Shown here: positions 22,303-34,761 of the stretch, in pieces | Layout: the number at the start of each line of letters is the position of its first letter | How positions within the stretch are numbered: the first letter of the stretch is position 1 | Source: Mesodorylaimus sp. YZB2_4 | Lineage: Eukaryota; Nematoda; Enoplea; Dorylaimida; Dorylaimidae | Assembly: GCA_030248295.1 (NCBI GenBank) | Contig: JASANH010000810.1 | Coordinates: 1-64,000, forward strand | Direction of reading: 5' to 3' | Length of the DNA stretch: 64,000 nt | The notes under the pieces: generated by a model | The model's input: the letters and a program-made list of their open reading frames with translations, nothing else | Told to the model about the DNA's origin: nothing | Database searches by the model: none | Program-made: the position numbers and the translations under genes

Positions 22303-22660
22303 CAGCTGGCCAGCAGTCAAACCTTACAAGCAAGACTGTGTGGGGACCAGCACACGCAGCAGCGTCCCTTTAACACCTCCACGCGAGGGCATCATGTAGT
22401 GGACACCAATTTCCTCAGACGATGGCGGGTGGGCTGTGAGCCCTGTCCGGTGTTCGACAGCCGAGACTGTCAACTCCTTTGGCGTCCGTCTCTCCACTCG
22501 GAGCCCCTTGACTGTACCAGGAGAGTCACCCACAGCCTGGCGTGCAAGGTCAGCGAGAGTTTATTGTTCGCAAACCGACCTCCATCATCGAGGATCAAAC
22601 CCAAGACAAGTCCAACTACTTGCTCCCAAGAAATGCTGAACCCCGGCCGCTTTCTCTAAC
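22303..22660. mobile_element. SINE-like dispersed repeat, copy 1 (diverged)
   Basis: The run from GGCCAGCAGTCAA through CTCCACGCGAGGGCATC, GATGGCGGGTGGGCT, TCTCCACTCGGAGC and GGCGTGCAAGGTCAGCGAG matches 62478-62885 in the same order. Its right end holds a degraded inverted tRNA-like part (GGATCAAACCC in place of a B box). The copy at 62.5 kb is better kept. Confidence 0.7.
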
Positions 22661-22851
22661 AAACTGAATCCGGCCAATCCACATGATCATAACCAAAATA
22701 TGATAAATAGGTCACCCAAAAGTGTCAGACCTGTGCTGTGCTCATCAGACTAGAATTAGGCTCTAGCAGAAGAGGTTCTAAAGGAGCGAAAAACGCTGGA
22801 ATACCTAGCGTAAAATCGACCTTTGAACGGATTTTTACGAGCACCTGTTAG
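22661..22851. other. Spacer between SINE-like repeat and duplicated block
   Basis: Nothing recognised. Confidence 0.4.
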
Positions 22852-23215
22852 GACTGGCGATCGGAAAAGATAATAACTTTCATTTCACTCGTACGACAGT
22901 TTTCAGGGTGTAACAATTTCTCGATCGCTGCTTACGTTCCAGGTGCTTCTGCTCCTCTCTTTGCCCCTTCCCATTCTTCGTTATTCAGTGGCTGTCCCGT
23001 TTGCCTGGCTTGCTTTTGACCATATCTTTCCCATCTGCTAATCGCATTGTTTTCGACCTCTAGACACTGTATCAAGGTAATCCTGAACTATAGCTGAGGT
23101 GAACGTCGAGGTGGTTGTGCGGCTGGCTGGCAGTTGTGAACAGAAAACAATGAAACTGAAAAAGCCGAACATGGCAGTCATGCCCAAATTTCCGTCAAGT
23201 TGCTGGCATGTCTCA
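22852..23215 (-). repeat. Duplicated block, copy 2 (possible minus-strand exon)
   Basis: Partner of 20196-20500. On the minus strand an ATG-initiated frame, 23274-23038, encodes 78 residues. It includes one hydrophobic segment (MFGFFSFIVFCSQL) and ends at a stop. It may be a real small membrane-protein exon or a fossil; no family is recognised. Confidence 0.4.
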
Positions 23216-23274
23216 CTGTAATTTATTTGCGGATTCACATTCGCCAGAATGCTTCGAATACTCAGGCAGTACAT

Positions 23275-24405
23275 ATCCTAGCCTTAACGCAATAAACGAC
23301 ACAGGTCAACAAGAACATTACACATACTTCATGGCTAAGCGAACGACCCAACCGCGAGACCAACCCAACACAAACAAAACCTTACCGAAAGATTCGAGAG
23401 ACTTGCTTCAAGGGAGCACACGCTTGAACTATGCAGCTTCTTCACCAGCATCTAGTGCTTACATTATGCCTCGGAGAATGCCAGAATGCACGAATTGTGC
23501 GGAATCAGAAATGTCAGACTTGCCCAATGCATTATTTACATTATATTATTTACGGCAAGCTCATACCCGAATCAGTAAAGTTAAATTGTGTTTGCGAATA
23601 TGTATCTTCCACCAGCAAAACCAGCTAGCAAGCATGAAATCCTTCTCGCTACTGTGCTTGACTCAATCAGTTTAGATGTTTCAGGCTTACTCTCAATCAG
23701 TAAAAAGCATAAACATCTAATTAAACGGCAATATTAGTGCAAAAGTGATAACAATGATCGGCAGCCGGTAGCAACAAGGCCGATAGCATTCAACATTGCA
23801 TACATATACTGTAGGTTTACTGAATTCTCCTCTGAAGACGTCTAAAAGCCACATATATTTTCTTCGTTGTAATGATCACTAATTCTCGCTTACAAATCGG
23901 CGTGATTTAAATTTTCTGCCTTTTTAGATTCCGTACGTACAGTAGATCAGCTGTACGTTTTTTCGCAGTAAATTATCAGCGAGAAAACAGCAAAGGACGA
24001 TAATCGCGTGATGTGAAACTGGACCAATAAAGCATATACACGACAGTAAATGCATCGGGACTTAAAATAATCATAACAGTAGATTGTACCAACGACTATG
24101 CATGCCCTGCCTCCACCTGACCTTCACTGTGTCCACAAACGAAAGACTGATTCAAAGGCTCGGCAAAAACAAAATAAAGCCAGCCTATTTATCAGTAATT
24201 CCCCAATCAAAAATGCAAAGCAGTAAAATTCGATCATTAGTTTATAAGGTAGCTAATCGAATCCTGTTAAGTCTCACTCTTGTTCTCTGTTCCTATCGAA
24301 ACGCATGTTTACCATTCCAAGTGAACGCAGGTACTCTGGACAGCGTCAAAAGAGAAGTGGAAAAAGAGGGGGTACCTTATTTTGAGTAATAGACAAGTCC
24401 GATTC
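23275..24405. other. Intergenic before receptor E
   Basis: A 155-codon frame at 23208-23675 (+) has no signal, motif or repeat support and looks incidental. The last 60 bases resemble the leaders of B and C (GTACCTTATTTTGAGTAA). Confidence 0.4.
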
Positions 24406-26281
24406 ATGGACAGCTCGAACGTCAGCTCCGCGGATGCCCTGTCGGCGTACACATACACTCTGCATTCAGTGCATCTTACTGGTACTTCAATGACATCTGC
24501 ATTTTCACCTTCTCCCTCGTTGGCGCCCTTAGTTCAGTTCTGACCCTTGCGACCTTATCAGGAAATAAGTATTTTTCCGAACCTTGCCTTATTTGTTATC
24601 AAGGAGTCGCCCTTGCCGAGTTAATGTATACTCTAAATTTTGCCTGTTCTCGATGGGCAACCCTTAACGGCTTATTTCTCACTAGTCGCGGCTGGGCTTG
24701 GTACAGAATAATCAGACAAGGCTTCTTTGACATCGGCTCAGGTTGGACTACACTACAAATAATTTTCCTCTCTTCGCAACGAGCAGTCGCTTGTCTCCTA
24801 CCCGATAAATACGCTCGCTGAAACAGGGCATTCGTTTGTACTTGTGTGACTGTTTTGTCCTTCCTTTTGTGCTGTTCGTGCTCTGTCCCAACATATTTTG
24901 AGTACGAAGTCAATTTCGATATTGAAAGTGGACGGTGCAGTCAGGAGTTGACCGAATTTGGCCAATCGAAAACCTATGTGGCTTCTGGGAAAACACAGGA
25001 TACTTGGCGCCTAGTGTTGGGCATTGTACTGGTCGTCAGTTCAAGCTTGGCTGTTCTTGGAATGATCAAGGCGACTTTACTAAAATGAGTGGTCTGCCTC
25101 AGTAATGTGTGGTTTTAAACGTCTCTAATTACTCGCGAAACTCATGCAATAGTGAGAGTTTGAGAGCATAAGAATGTAAAGTGCTTGAATTTGGTGCTTC
25201 TGTTTTAGGAAGATGTTTCTTTTGTTAGCTAGCTATAGTAGACCTTTTCACGATTGAGCCACTTATCCTGGTATCCTCAGGCAATTCCTAAAGATATTTT
25301 TCACGAAGGGCAGGTGGTACCTGGGGGCGAGGGTTGTCGATAGCCTGAATTACATAGCACCGCGCCATGGCACAGCGCCAGGTGTAAAGCGCTAGACAAG
25401 TTGCTGTTTTGACCTGCGACAATAAATAACACCTGCTAGATCAACGATCTTGCTTAGCATTTTGGCATTTGGAGTTTTCAGAAGAGTTTAGTCTCTTCTT
25501 ATTCTTGCCCCGTATTAGCGCTTTTTGGATCAGAGTAGGTCCCATGACAAAGCAGTAGTTGCGGTAACCATGTGGCTCATTTCGGCGGCGAGAAAAATCT
25601 TTCTAGACTATAAGTCCACTTTATATTGTGGTACGCTAACTCCAAGTATATCATTACAGGGCGTTTGCGACAACAGACTAGAGTAATTTCACAGAATAAG
25701 GTCGGCAGATCTCAAGCCACCACACAAAAATTCCAAAAGCAATTTTAACAGTCCCGAGAAAAGTCAAATCGCATAACCGTTACCCGGATACTTCCTTGAA
25801 TCCTTCAAACGATGGGTACATGATCCTGCCCAAAGCGATTCGTATCGGAAAACTATGATTTTGAATGATGTGAATTATGTATCTTAGTAGGTTTGATTTC
25901 AGACGCCGCCTCACGCGCCAAGTGGCAGTTAGTCCCCAGCCATCCAGTACAGCAATACTTTCCAGCACGAAGCGCAATATACATTTGTGCATTCTGCAAA
26001 CGAGCCAATCGTTGCCACTCGTGTGCAACCTGGCTCACTTTTTTGCGACCGCTGCTCGATTTACTGTACAAATTGACATGGTATAGGATAGCGAAGGAAA
26101 AATCGATTGGAAACTACGCATGCAATTGATCAATGTGTGGAGCATGGCCGATGTGTCACACCGCATCGCTCACTGCACCCATTTCTATCTTTACATGATC
26201 TTTAGCAAGTGATTGAGGGAAGGATTTTCGAAAAGATTTCTCCATCGCTTGCATCAGAATAGCACATCCCCTGATCTCTGA
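24406..26281 (+). pseudogene. Orphan 7TM receptor E pseudogene
   Basis: ATGGACAGCTCGAACGTCAG opens the frame, but an insertion in TACACATACACTCTG shifts it before TM1. The frame recovers through TM2-TM3 with FLSSQRAVACLLPDKY, then a Trp codon has become TGA at about 24820. The rest of exon 1 reads to TM5 but ends AAA|ATGAGT, so both the last exon G and the donor G are mutated. Exon 2 (25903-26281) follows a fair acceptor (TTGATTTCAG) and carries several further frameshifts and stops, with CACTGCACCCATTTCTATCT still recognisable. This is a dead gene. Confidence 0.88.
25085..25902 (+). other. Former intron of receptor E
   Basis: About 820 bases with no gene recognised. Confidence 0.4.
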
Positions 26282-26659
26282 ATTAGTGTTACTGCACTGA
26301 TTTGTTAAAATGATTGCGTTGATCCACGCCACAGTCCACAGGAAGCTAATGAAATAGATATGTAAATATGTATAGAATTATGGTAGCGGCCATAACTCGC
26401 AGTTCACAGTCTACCACTGTATGATCTGTATGAGAAAAATCCCCCCCTCCCCCCCCCCCGTCCTTCCACAGTCCATCTTATCCTACATCCTCACTAAACA
26501 CAAACATTTTGAAACTTGGTCTCTCCAGCTGCGGTGTAAAATATTCTTTTGCACGCAGACGCGACTGACGGAAAAAGCATAAATATCATTGAAATTGACT
26601 ACTGCTTCCGCACGATGATGCAATTTTCAGCATCCCCTGAAACCTGATTAAACATTTTT
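26282..26659. other. Intergenic, no gene
   Basis: Contains a C-rich run near 26440-26460 and nothing coding. Confidence 0.4.
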
Positions 26660-26965
26660 TACATTCTCACAACAAATAAAGCTCGGCTTGGAAAAATGCT
26701 TATTACGAAACACGGTAGCCACCCAGCTGATAATACCAGCTATTGCGAAGATGAAGATGCCATTGTAAGTAGTACTAATAGGATGCACTGACGATGAGTG
26801 CTGTGCACGCCGACCAAGCATCCCGATTATCAGTTTGATCGTAATTCTTATTTTTATTCGATGTGGAAGAGAGCAGGAACCAAGTTGGTTGAGGGATACT
26901 TATTTCAAAAAGTGTGGCTGTTATTGCAAGAAGAGCGCTTGACCGCAATAACTGCTTAAGGCACG
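26660..26965 (-). pseudogene. Inverted receptor N-terminal fragment
   Basis: The minus strand reads DAWSACTA, then SASY, and continues in shifted frames as the equivalents of TM1 (CTTCGCAATAGCTGGTATTA) and FRNKHFSKP. It is closest to receptor D, including the leader upstream of the ATG (LAITATLFE against RAITSQCTLFK). The match stops in TM2, and neither TM3-TM5 nor exon 2 follows. It is the only family member on the minus strand, so a local inversion or inverted duplication is implied. Confidence 0.7.
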
Positions 26966-27369
26966 TAGACACCAGAATCTACTTCCAATCAACGCACTCG
27001 CGCGCATATATCAATATAATGATATCCCCACCCACACACTCTACCAACCACGAGGCATGTCTTTACCGGACTGCTCAACTGCACCCTAGGCTTTTTAGGC
27101 TTAATAAAAAGCAAAAACAGAACGAACTAGATGCACTTTTCAAAACATCTATGAAAAATCCATGAGCAATGTTCATTATGTACAGCACGCACGAAGCTAA
27201 TGGAATTCTACAATACATGTCCCACCCTCGTCAAAGCGCCCCTTAATCTGTTTAGCCTTTCAAAGGCGCAGCTGCTCTGAGCCGCCAACAGAGAAGGGAA
27301 CGGAGAATAGACCCTGTTGTCAGGGCAAGCATGTGAGTAGCCACAAGCCCGTTTCCGCGGCTGTCCATT
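26966..27369 (+). promoter_or_regulatory. Upstream region of receptor F
   Basis: Bases 27080-27260 share ATCTATGAAAAATCCATGAG, GAAGCTAATGGAATT and CCTCGTCAAAGCGCCCC with the blocks before B and C. The leader between 27260 and the ATG is diverged. Confidence 0.45.
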
Positions 27370-30300
27370 ATGGACAACTGGAACGACAGCTCCTCAGACG
27401 CCCTGTCGGCATTTAGTGCATTTAGTACATCTTACTGGTACTACAATGACATCTGCATTTTTACCTTCTCCCTCGTTGGTGTCCTCAGCTCCGTTATGAC
27501 ACTTGCGACCATATCGGGCAATAAGCATTTTTCCGAGCCATGTTTTATTTGTTATCAAGGAGTCGCCCTCGCCGAATTATTGTACACCCTGAATTTGGTT
27601 TGTTCTCGATGGGCAACGTTAAACGGCTTATTTTTGACTAGTGTCGAGTGGACTTGGTACAAAATAAATAGACAAGCTTTTTTTGACATTGGCTCAGGCT
27701 GGACTACACTCCAAATTATATTCTTATCTTCGCAGCGCGCCATCGCTTGTCTCTTGCCCAATAAATACGCATACTGGAACAAAAGGGGCATTTGTATTTG
27801 CATGACAACGTTTTCCTTCCTGTTTTGCGCTTTGTTCTCAATTCCAGTATTTCTTGAGTACGAAGTCAAGTACGACAATGAAAGTGGGCAGTACGCACAA
27901 GTACTAACCAACTTCGGCCTCTCTCAAGCCAATATGGCGTATGGACAGGCGCAGGACAGCTGGAGACTAGTGATGGGAATTGTACTGGTCGTTTATTCAA
28001 GCCTGGCTGTTCTTGGAATGATTAAGGCGACCTTACTAAGGTGGGTAGTGCCGATGATGCAAACATAAATTTGAATATACAGCATGTCCTACGGTAAAAA
28101 GGACTAGCATTCTTCTTACTGTAGGAAGAGGAGAAGTGCAAAATACTGTACTGGGCGTCAATGGTCTAAATTAGCAGAGATTTGCCAGGGCTTCGTGAGT
28201 ACTCACTTCACCAGAAACTCGCTAGGAAAAGCTTCATAAATAGTCTCTGCTTTGCGAATCTGTGATGCTGGCGCGATTTTGAGTGACTGGCGTGACAGTG
28301 TGCAACTCCGACTCTAGTTCCCACCAGCGTAGTTGCCAAATTTCCCAGTGTATTTAGATGTGTCCGTCCAACGACCATTTTCCAGAGCCATATTGAGCGT
28401 TCGCCACTTTTGATATTTCACCAAAGCGGTATTTTTCTTGGCTTTGGTCTTCCCACTTGCCATAAATTGTGCTTTCAATTCACGAACACCCCGTAGGCAG
28501 GGAAGGAAAATTTCCAGGCCCGACATCGGGTAAGGAAAGTGTACCCGACCCGACCCGCGACCTAAAATCCAAAGCCCGATCCCGACCCGACCCGACTTGT
28601 TTCTGGCTCCTTTTCTCTGATTTTTTGACTGACAATGAGATATTCATTTTTCGTGCTGAAGATATCTTCAGTATTTCCATGTTAATTTTATCCAAATTAC
28701 GCCCAAAAAGTGGCCTATAAGCACTTTGAGAAGTCAATCTGTATCGAGAAATTCTGGTCCATCTGTGAGTCATACTCGTAAAAGTCGGGTTTTTCAGGGC
28801 TCCAAAATCAAAACCCGCCCCGAACCCGACGACTTTCCAGTGAGGGTCGGGTACCCCATGTTGGACCTTGGCCAATTTGCAGTATAGTGCGCTTTTACAA
28901 TGCTGGAGGAACCGTGGAAAGATGCTGCTAGATATCTGAATGTCTGGAAATCTGATGTTAGTTTACGGTAGATATACGGAATATGTTCTAGGTTGACGCA
29001 CCCTATGTCTGAAGTCGCCGACTGTCCATGGTTGCCGACTGTAATAGTAATAGGCGCGATATTCAAACTACGCGAACATTGCTACCTAAATGCATTTTTA
29101 TTCATACCTGCTATGGCGAAGTCAGGTAACATTGAATATCGTTTTTGTCAAAGTCAAGCATGTTCGAAGTCGAGCTTGCAAAAATCTGGCCTTCAGCTTG
29201 GAAACTTTGTAATCCAAGTGAATAGACTGGATTACGCTGCCGCGGTGTACCTTGTGTTCGATCAAGTTTTAGGTCAGTCACGCTTATTGATAAGGTTCAA
29301 ATTGAAATAATTAGGCGTGGTTTGAATTTCGCAAACTAGCATGTTTTTATTAAACGCGCTGCACCATAATTCACATTCATATTTCCGAAAGAATTTCCTA
29401 AGGGAAAGCACGCCGTATCTCTCTTAGGAGCAGCATACCGTGCGCTCAGTTTATGATAAAGTCTCGTAACTGAAGATGTACTTGCGTATCACACTTTGTA
29501 TATACTGTAGATGACCGTTGGTTGGCAAACTAGGACGAGTTTAATTTCTCCCGTCCCCTTGTACATTAGTCGGCAACTCTGGCTGTCGGCAAGGCTGGAC
29601 AGTCGGCAACCTAGGATACTACGGATATACATAGTATTTTGCATACTGCTGATTGAAATTTTATGTCCTTTCATGTGTTTCTCCACCACATAAGATTGAC
29701 ATTTTATCTATCCCAAGGACATGCAGCAGGTATACTTCTTTGGTGCAAACGTGAAGTCCATTGACATGTCACAGTTTGAACATCACGCCTGGGCTCTTGG
29801 TGCTGCAGGTCGAACGAGCATACCTCGCGATAGCCTGGCATGGAAGTCTCGTCATTGGCCCGCCGATGCCGATAGCCAAGCAGTCCTAAAAGTGTCCTAT
29901 TTTTTTAAAGTATATAACAGGCGGTATTTGAGGGCATGGTCCTTGTCGGCATCTTGCCAAGGACTGACGCCGCGGCGTCACTGACTGACATCTCCGATAT
30001 TTCGACCTAAGACTGTGACCACCTTGCCAGACAACAAAACAGAGGATAAAGATATCGACGCCTTGACCTGGGCAATCTGGCATTTGCAACCTACGCGAAC
30101 AATTTTTGGGAAACTATCAGAAAAGACAGAAACAATCGGTGGCCTGTTTAATTGATCGTTAGTCAGGCATTATCTCCCCTGCAGAAGCGCGGTGACTATG
30201 TACAGTAGGTTACAGGAGACGGAGCTGGGTGCATATGGCAGCAAATCACTCATTCTCTGCAGAGCACTAGCAGTTACGGCTATTATCTAAAATGTCACAC

Positions 30301-31134
30301 AGACCAAAAACAGGGGCTATATATATATATGTTATCCGTTAAAATTAAATTATAAAATCATTCTTTGGATGCTACTATTGTTTCCGGGATCAACGAGGAT
30401 AAGGATCGAAACCATTCACATCAATGAGCTGAAAGCAGTCTAGCGGGACCATGACTTGCATAGAATGACGGGGGTCGAAAACAAATTCTGGACCAAATCT
30501 TCAGTACACTGTACTGTAACTCTGCCTACTGTAACCAACCCTGGCAAGCGTAGGCAGGAACGAGGAAGAAAAACAAAAATAAAGAACCGCCAGACTGAGT
30601 ACGAGCATTTTAAGGTGACTTCAATACTCTCTGTGGCCAAATCGCCAGAAAAGTACAGAAACTTGGCGCGTCAACTTGTGAGAAGTGTTTCTGTAGTTTT
30701 GGGGCGTTTATTCTGAGCTTATGTTGAATCTTGCCAGTCTACATTCTAGACATCGCCTCATGCGTCAAGTGGCAGTCAGTCGTCAACCAACCAATGCAGC
30801 AGCACTATCGAGCATAAAACGCAACATTCATTTGTGCATCCTGCAAACTAGCCAATCCTTGCCGCTCGTGTGCAAACTGCTCTACACTTTTTCGACCTCT
30901 TCTCGATATCCTGTTGAAACTGATATGGTATATGATAGCGAAGGGCAAACCAATTGGAAGTACGCGTATAATTGGATCTATGTGTGGAGTGCATCTGACG
31001 TATTCCAGTGCATCGCTCACTGCACTCATTTTTATCTTTATATGATCTTTAGCAAAGGATTTCGGGAAGGATTTGCGAAAAGATTTCTTCGCCAATGGCA
31101 TCAAAACGTCAATACCACATCTGGCAACCTGTGA
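27370..31134 (+). CDS. Orphan 7TM receptor F (tandem family, long intron)
   Basis: Exons 27370-28040 (671 nt) and 30750-31134 (385 nt) join in phase 2 to 351 aa, the same exon lengths as C. Donor AAG|GTGGGT and acceptor ATTCTAG are both acceptable. The protein keeps STSYWYYND, FSEPCFICYQGVALAE, SRWATLNGLF, LSSQRAIACLLPNKY and HFYLYMIFSKGFREGF. The intron is 2709 bases instead of the 420-470 of A and C, enlarged by repeats including a CCCGAC-rich island at 28530-28600. No second first-exon or competing second exon lies between, so one gene is the simplest reading. Splicing over this distance is unproven. Confidence 0.85.
28525..28860. repeat. Degenerate CCCGA-type island in receptor F intron
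   Basis: Runs such as GTACCCGACCCGACCCGCGA and CCCGACCCGACCCGACTTG at 28540-28600 face CCCGCCCCGAACCCGACG and GGGTCGGGTACCCC at 28810-28855. The core motif is 5-6 bases. Related but differently worded islands occur at 37400-37480, 51345-51440, 52190-52270 and 58470-58560. Confidence 0.6.
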
Positions 31135-31347
31135 ATGAGTTTTATCTGTTTTCGTTGATTGCACTGTTCCCATGACATATTTGCGCATGGCATACAAGAA
31201 GCTAATAAATATGGTAAATAGGTACTGTACACGGTGGTGGCCGTCATTTGTAGCAGCGGGTGCTGGGATACGCGTCGACAGGCAGGAAACGAGAGCAGTT
31301 ATGTGAGGTTGTATCAACGGTGTTCACTTTTCTTCCGACAGCTAATC

Positions 31348-33077
31348 ATGAACACGAGCAACCTGAACGATAGCGACGCTTGGTCCTCATATAACTCATT
31401 CAGTGTATCCTACTGGTACTACAACGATGTTTGTGTCTTCACTTTTTGTTTTGTGGGCATCATCAGTTCTGTTCTGACTATTGGCACACTATTTGGTAAC
31501 AAACACTTCACAGAGCCCTGTTTCGTCTGTTATCAAGGCGTGGCTGTGGGCACTCTATTCTACATTGTCAATTTGGCTTGCTCGCGTTGGGCAACCCTGA
31601 ACGGTCTGTATTCAAGCAGTCGCAACTGGGCTTGGTATAGAATAATCAGACAAGCATTTTTTGACATTGGCTTAGGCGGAACGTCTCTTCAAATAATCTT
31701 CCTTTCTTCTCAACGAGCGGTCGCCTGTCTCCTGCCCAATAAATATGCCTGCTGGAACAAAAGGGGCATTTGTATTGGCGTGACTGTCTTTTCATTCGTG
31801 TTCTGCGGTTTATTTTCCATTCCTATATTTTTCGAGTACGAAGTCGAGTTCGTCAATGAGAGTGGATTGTACACCCAGGTACTGACCGACTATGGAAACA
31901 CTCGGACCAAAGTAGCATACGGACTGGCGCAGGACGGTTGGCGACTCGTGTTGGGTGTTTTGTTGGTCGTCTCTTCGAGCCTGTCAGTTCTTGGCATGAT
32001 CAAGGCGGCGTTGCTAAGGTAGGCTGCTATTTATTGATTATGACATAATTATAGTCTTCTCCCTGTGCCAGGAACAGTATAAATTATCTAAAGTATGTAT
32101 TTATTTATCTATCCAGTATTGACTTGGTTTCTGGCAGTTTGGCGTTGCAGGAAGTGTGAGTGCATGCTCTGGATGCTGGGCGCGGGAGGAATGTTGCAAG
32201 AAGCGAGGATCAGACAAAGTGGGCCCTAACATAGTGCAAAGTGACTCGATATGTATACAACACAAACATGGTACATGGGAGAAATCCACCATGCATACTT
32301 TGTTCCCAAATACAGTATGTGAGTGTTAAACTAACGATAAGTAGGAGAAGCAGAACAGGCAAAAGGGAAGAAGCTGAAACAGAGCAATTCTGCTCGGGCC
32401 AGGGAGAGCAGAAAGAGCAGTACGAGCGAAGCAAAATGCCGAAAGTAAGGTTTTGGAGCTGTAATTAAAGCGGAACAAATTATTATTATAGCTGATTCTG
32501 CCGAGCTGAAGCTGATCGCTCACTGAATTTTTCTGACTTTATCTCACTACATAACAGCATTTCCAGCCATCTCACACGAAAAAAAAATATATAAGAACAT
32601 CTAACTATGTCGGTCGAGAACGAGCGGTGGGCATCAGATACTTCTCTTAGAATACGTAGACGCAAGCAGAAAAATTCAGTTGATGATTGTAATTCTATGG
32701 CCCCTCTTTTTTATTTCATGCATCGCCTCGTTCGCCAAGTAGCGGTCAACCGGCTGTCATCAAATTCTGGAGCGCTGCTGGCAGTAAAAAGAAACGTACA
32801 TTTATGCGCCCTTCAAATAAGCCAGTCATGGCCATTCGTATGCAATCTGGTTTACACTTTTGTGATCGCTCCTCGCTATCCTCTCGAAACGGACATGATT
32901 TACAATAGGCAAGGAGAGGTTGATTGGAAGTACGCATACAACTGGATTTATATATGGAGCGCATCTGACGTGTTACAGTGCATCGCCTGCTGCACTCATT
33001 TCTATCTTTACATTATTTTCAGCAAAGCATTCAGAGATGAATTTGCAAGAAGATTTGTGCGTCCATGTCAAAGATAG
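31348..33077 (+). CDS. Orphan 7TM receptor G (3' splice site moved or lost)
   Basis: Exon 1 at 31348-32018 is again 671 nt and ends at CTAAG|GTAGGC. It encodes NLNDSDAW, SVSYWYYND, FTEPCFVCYQGVAV, SRWATLNGLY and LSSQRAVACLLPNKY. The second exon is intact from CATCGCCTCG (32721) to TAG at 33077, but the acceptor AG directly before it, present in every intact paralogue, is AT here (32718-32719). An upstream AG at 32649-32650 (CTTCTCTTAG) is in phase and open, giving 365 aa with 23 extra residues, RRRKQK-rich, in the third intracellular loop. Either G uses this new site or it no longer makes a full receptor. Confidence 0.75.
32019..32650 (+). other. Intron of receptor G
   Basis: About 630 bases holding no recognised gene; frames on both strands at 32100-32520 are short and featureless. 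Confidence 0.5.
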
Positions 33078-34761
33078 CATCTTGTCTTCACGCTACCTCG
33101 AGGCGTTTTATTCTTTTAAACGCTGATGCACTGGTTCAGGTGTACACAGACTCCTGGTTACAGTAGCCGAAATGTCGATCTTGCCACTTTGTCTCAAAAC
33201 TTTCAGCGACAAACCTAAAGACGCTCGAATGGAAGACTACTTTTCAGCCACACTAATTGTAGGCTAATTTAATTGTTTATAAGGGAGTCAAACGATTGCA
33301 AGCGCTGTTCTTTTCAGAGACACTAAAACTTTTCTTCTGAACTTCTGTTCTTGTGAGTGATGAATAAACTTGTGGCAAAATGTGACTGCGCGTCGTTTGC
33401 GTTCTCTAACATTCTGCTGGGGATGATTTTTATGTCCCTGTTTCTTGTCAACAACTGCATCTAGTCTTTTCATTCCACACCTTCACGGTGCTCACACGCT
33501 GATCTCCTTTTTTGTTCTAGTGACATATCGCTTGTATTCTGTGATTTTTCGACCTGTTTCTAGCAGATGGTTCGCAAATCCACCGTTGCTCCCGCTTACT
33601 TGATACAGAGCACCTCCTGTGTCTAAGAACCAATAGGTTTAATAAGTTTTCCTCTGAAATAGTTTCTCCAAGGTAGTCTGGCGTACCTGAATACTGCCAC
33701 AGCTACAATAGGTCTGACAGGTTGTAAGTTCTACCCAAACCCAACCCGCTTTTTCAAAGTCGAATCACTCATCCATCGAGGAACCAAAAAATTCGCTAAA
33801 AAGCAGGAAACTGCTTTTGGTGAGTGAAGCGTATCATGGAAATAACTAAATAAGCTCTCGCCTGTCACAGAAACCACTGGATATGTGCTTCCCAAAGTCA
33901 AAAGTCTGACCCCTCACTGAGAGATACTGTAGAGTTCAGTCCCCCAACAATTGCGGGTAATCAACTAAAAATGTAGTTGCTAAATCTGCAACACATAAAG
34001 GGGTACGTACTTAACTTCCAAAGTCATGATTTCATGATCAATATGTACTTGAGATCTCATGATCAATAAGTACAATTTTGAGTTTTAGAATGACTCATAC
34101 TCAGAAAACATAATCGCATTCGTATCTTCCATTTACTTCCAGAAAAACTTTCATTGATTCAAATACAATAATCAACTAAATCCAGTGACTGATTAAGCCA
34201 TAATTTACGTAATCTAAGCGTACATTTTCGCACGAGAAGATATTCTGGTCACCTCACTCAAGGGCCATTCCTTTCCTGAGTGGGAAGTGTCTTCTAACTT
34301 GACCCTGCCTTACAATTGTATTTAAGGTTGCTTAGCATTCGCAATCGTTCCAGGGAACATTTAGGGGCGTCTAATAAAAACAAGTTAGTAAATGGTCAGA
34401 CACCATTCGCTCATTCACTTCGAATACAAAAGACGAGCGCGATATCATCTGCTGACAGACGATCTCTGGACGAAGTAGCCGAACTGGACGAAGTGACCGA
34501 AATATTCTGGGACGCCTGAAATATACAGCTTACGTAGCTATACGAGAAATACTGCACATTAATGTTAACCCTTACATCGTTGCGGGACCATCTGCGCATG
34601 CTCAACGCTAACAGTAAGTCGTGAACATTGAGCCTGAAAAGCTGTGTCTGGTTACTAGCGAGTTATGCGCCCGACCAGTGGGACACTTGCTTGCATTCAG
34701 TAGGGCAATTACATTGATCAGCCGACTGAAGTGAAGATTGGTTGACGCAGTCTCCTAAAAT
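33078..34761. other. Intergenic, no gene seen
   Basis: No coding or RNA signal is convincing. A short ACCCAAACCCAACCC motif at 33733 belongs to the class of degenerate G/C-rich islands noted elsewhere. ATTTCATGATCAATATG and CTCATGATCAATAAG near 34030-34070 form a local direct repeat. Confidence 0.4.

Noticed and set aside
22240-22659. 139-codon + strand ORF
   Set aside because: It lies in the SINE-like repeat; the homologous copy at 62.5 kb reads different proteins in the matching frame.
23208-23675. 155-codon ORF
   Set aside because: No motif, signal peptide, repeat or splice support; it partly overlaps the duplicated block antisense frame.
27370-31134. Receptor F as two separate broken genes because of the 2.7 kb intron
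   Set aside because: Exon lengths, phase and sequence match receptor C exactly and no competing exon lies between; the intron is explained by repeat insertion.
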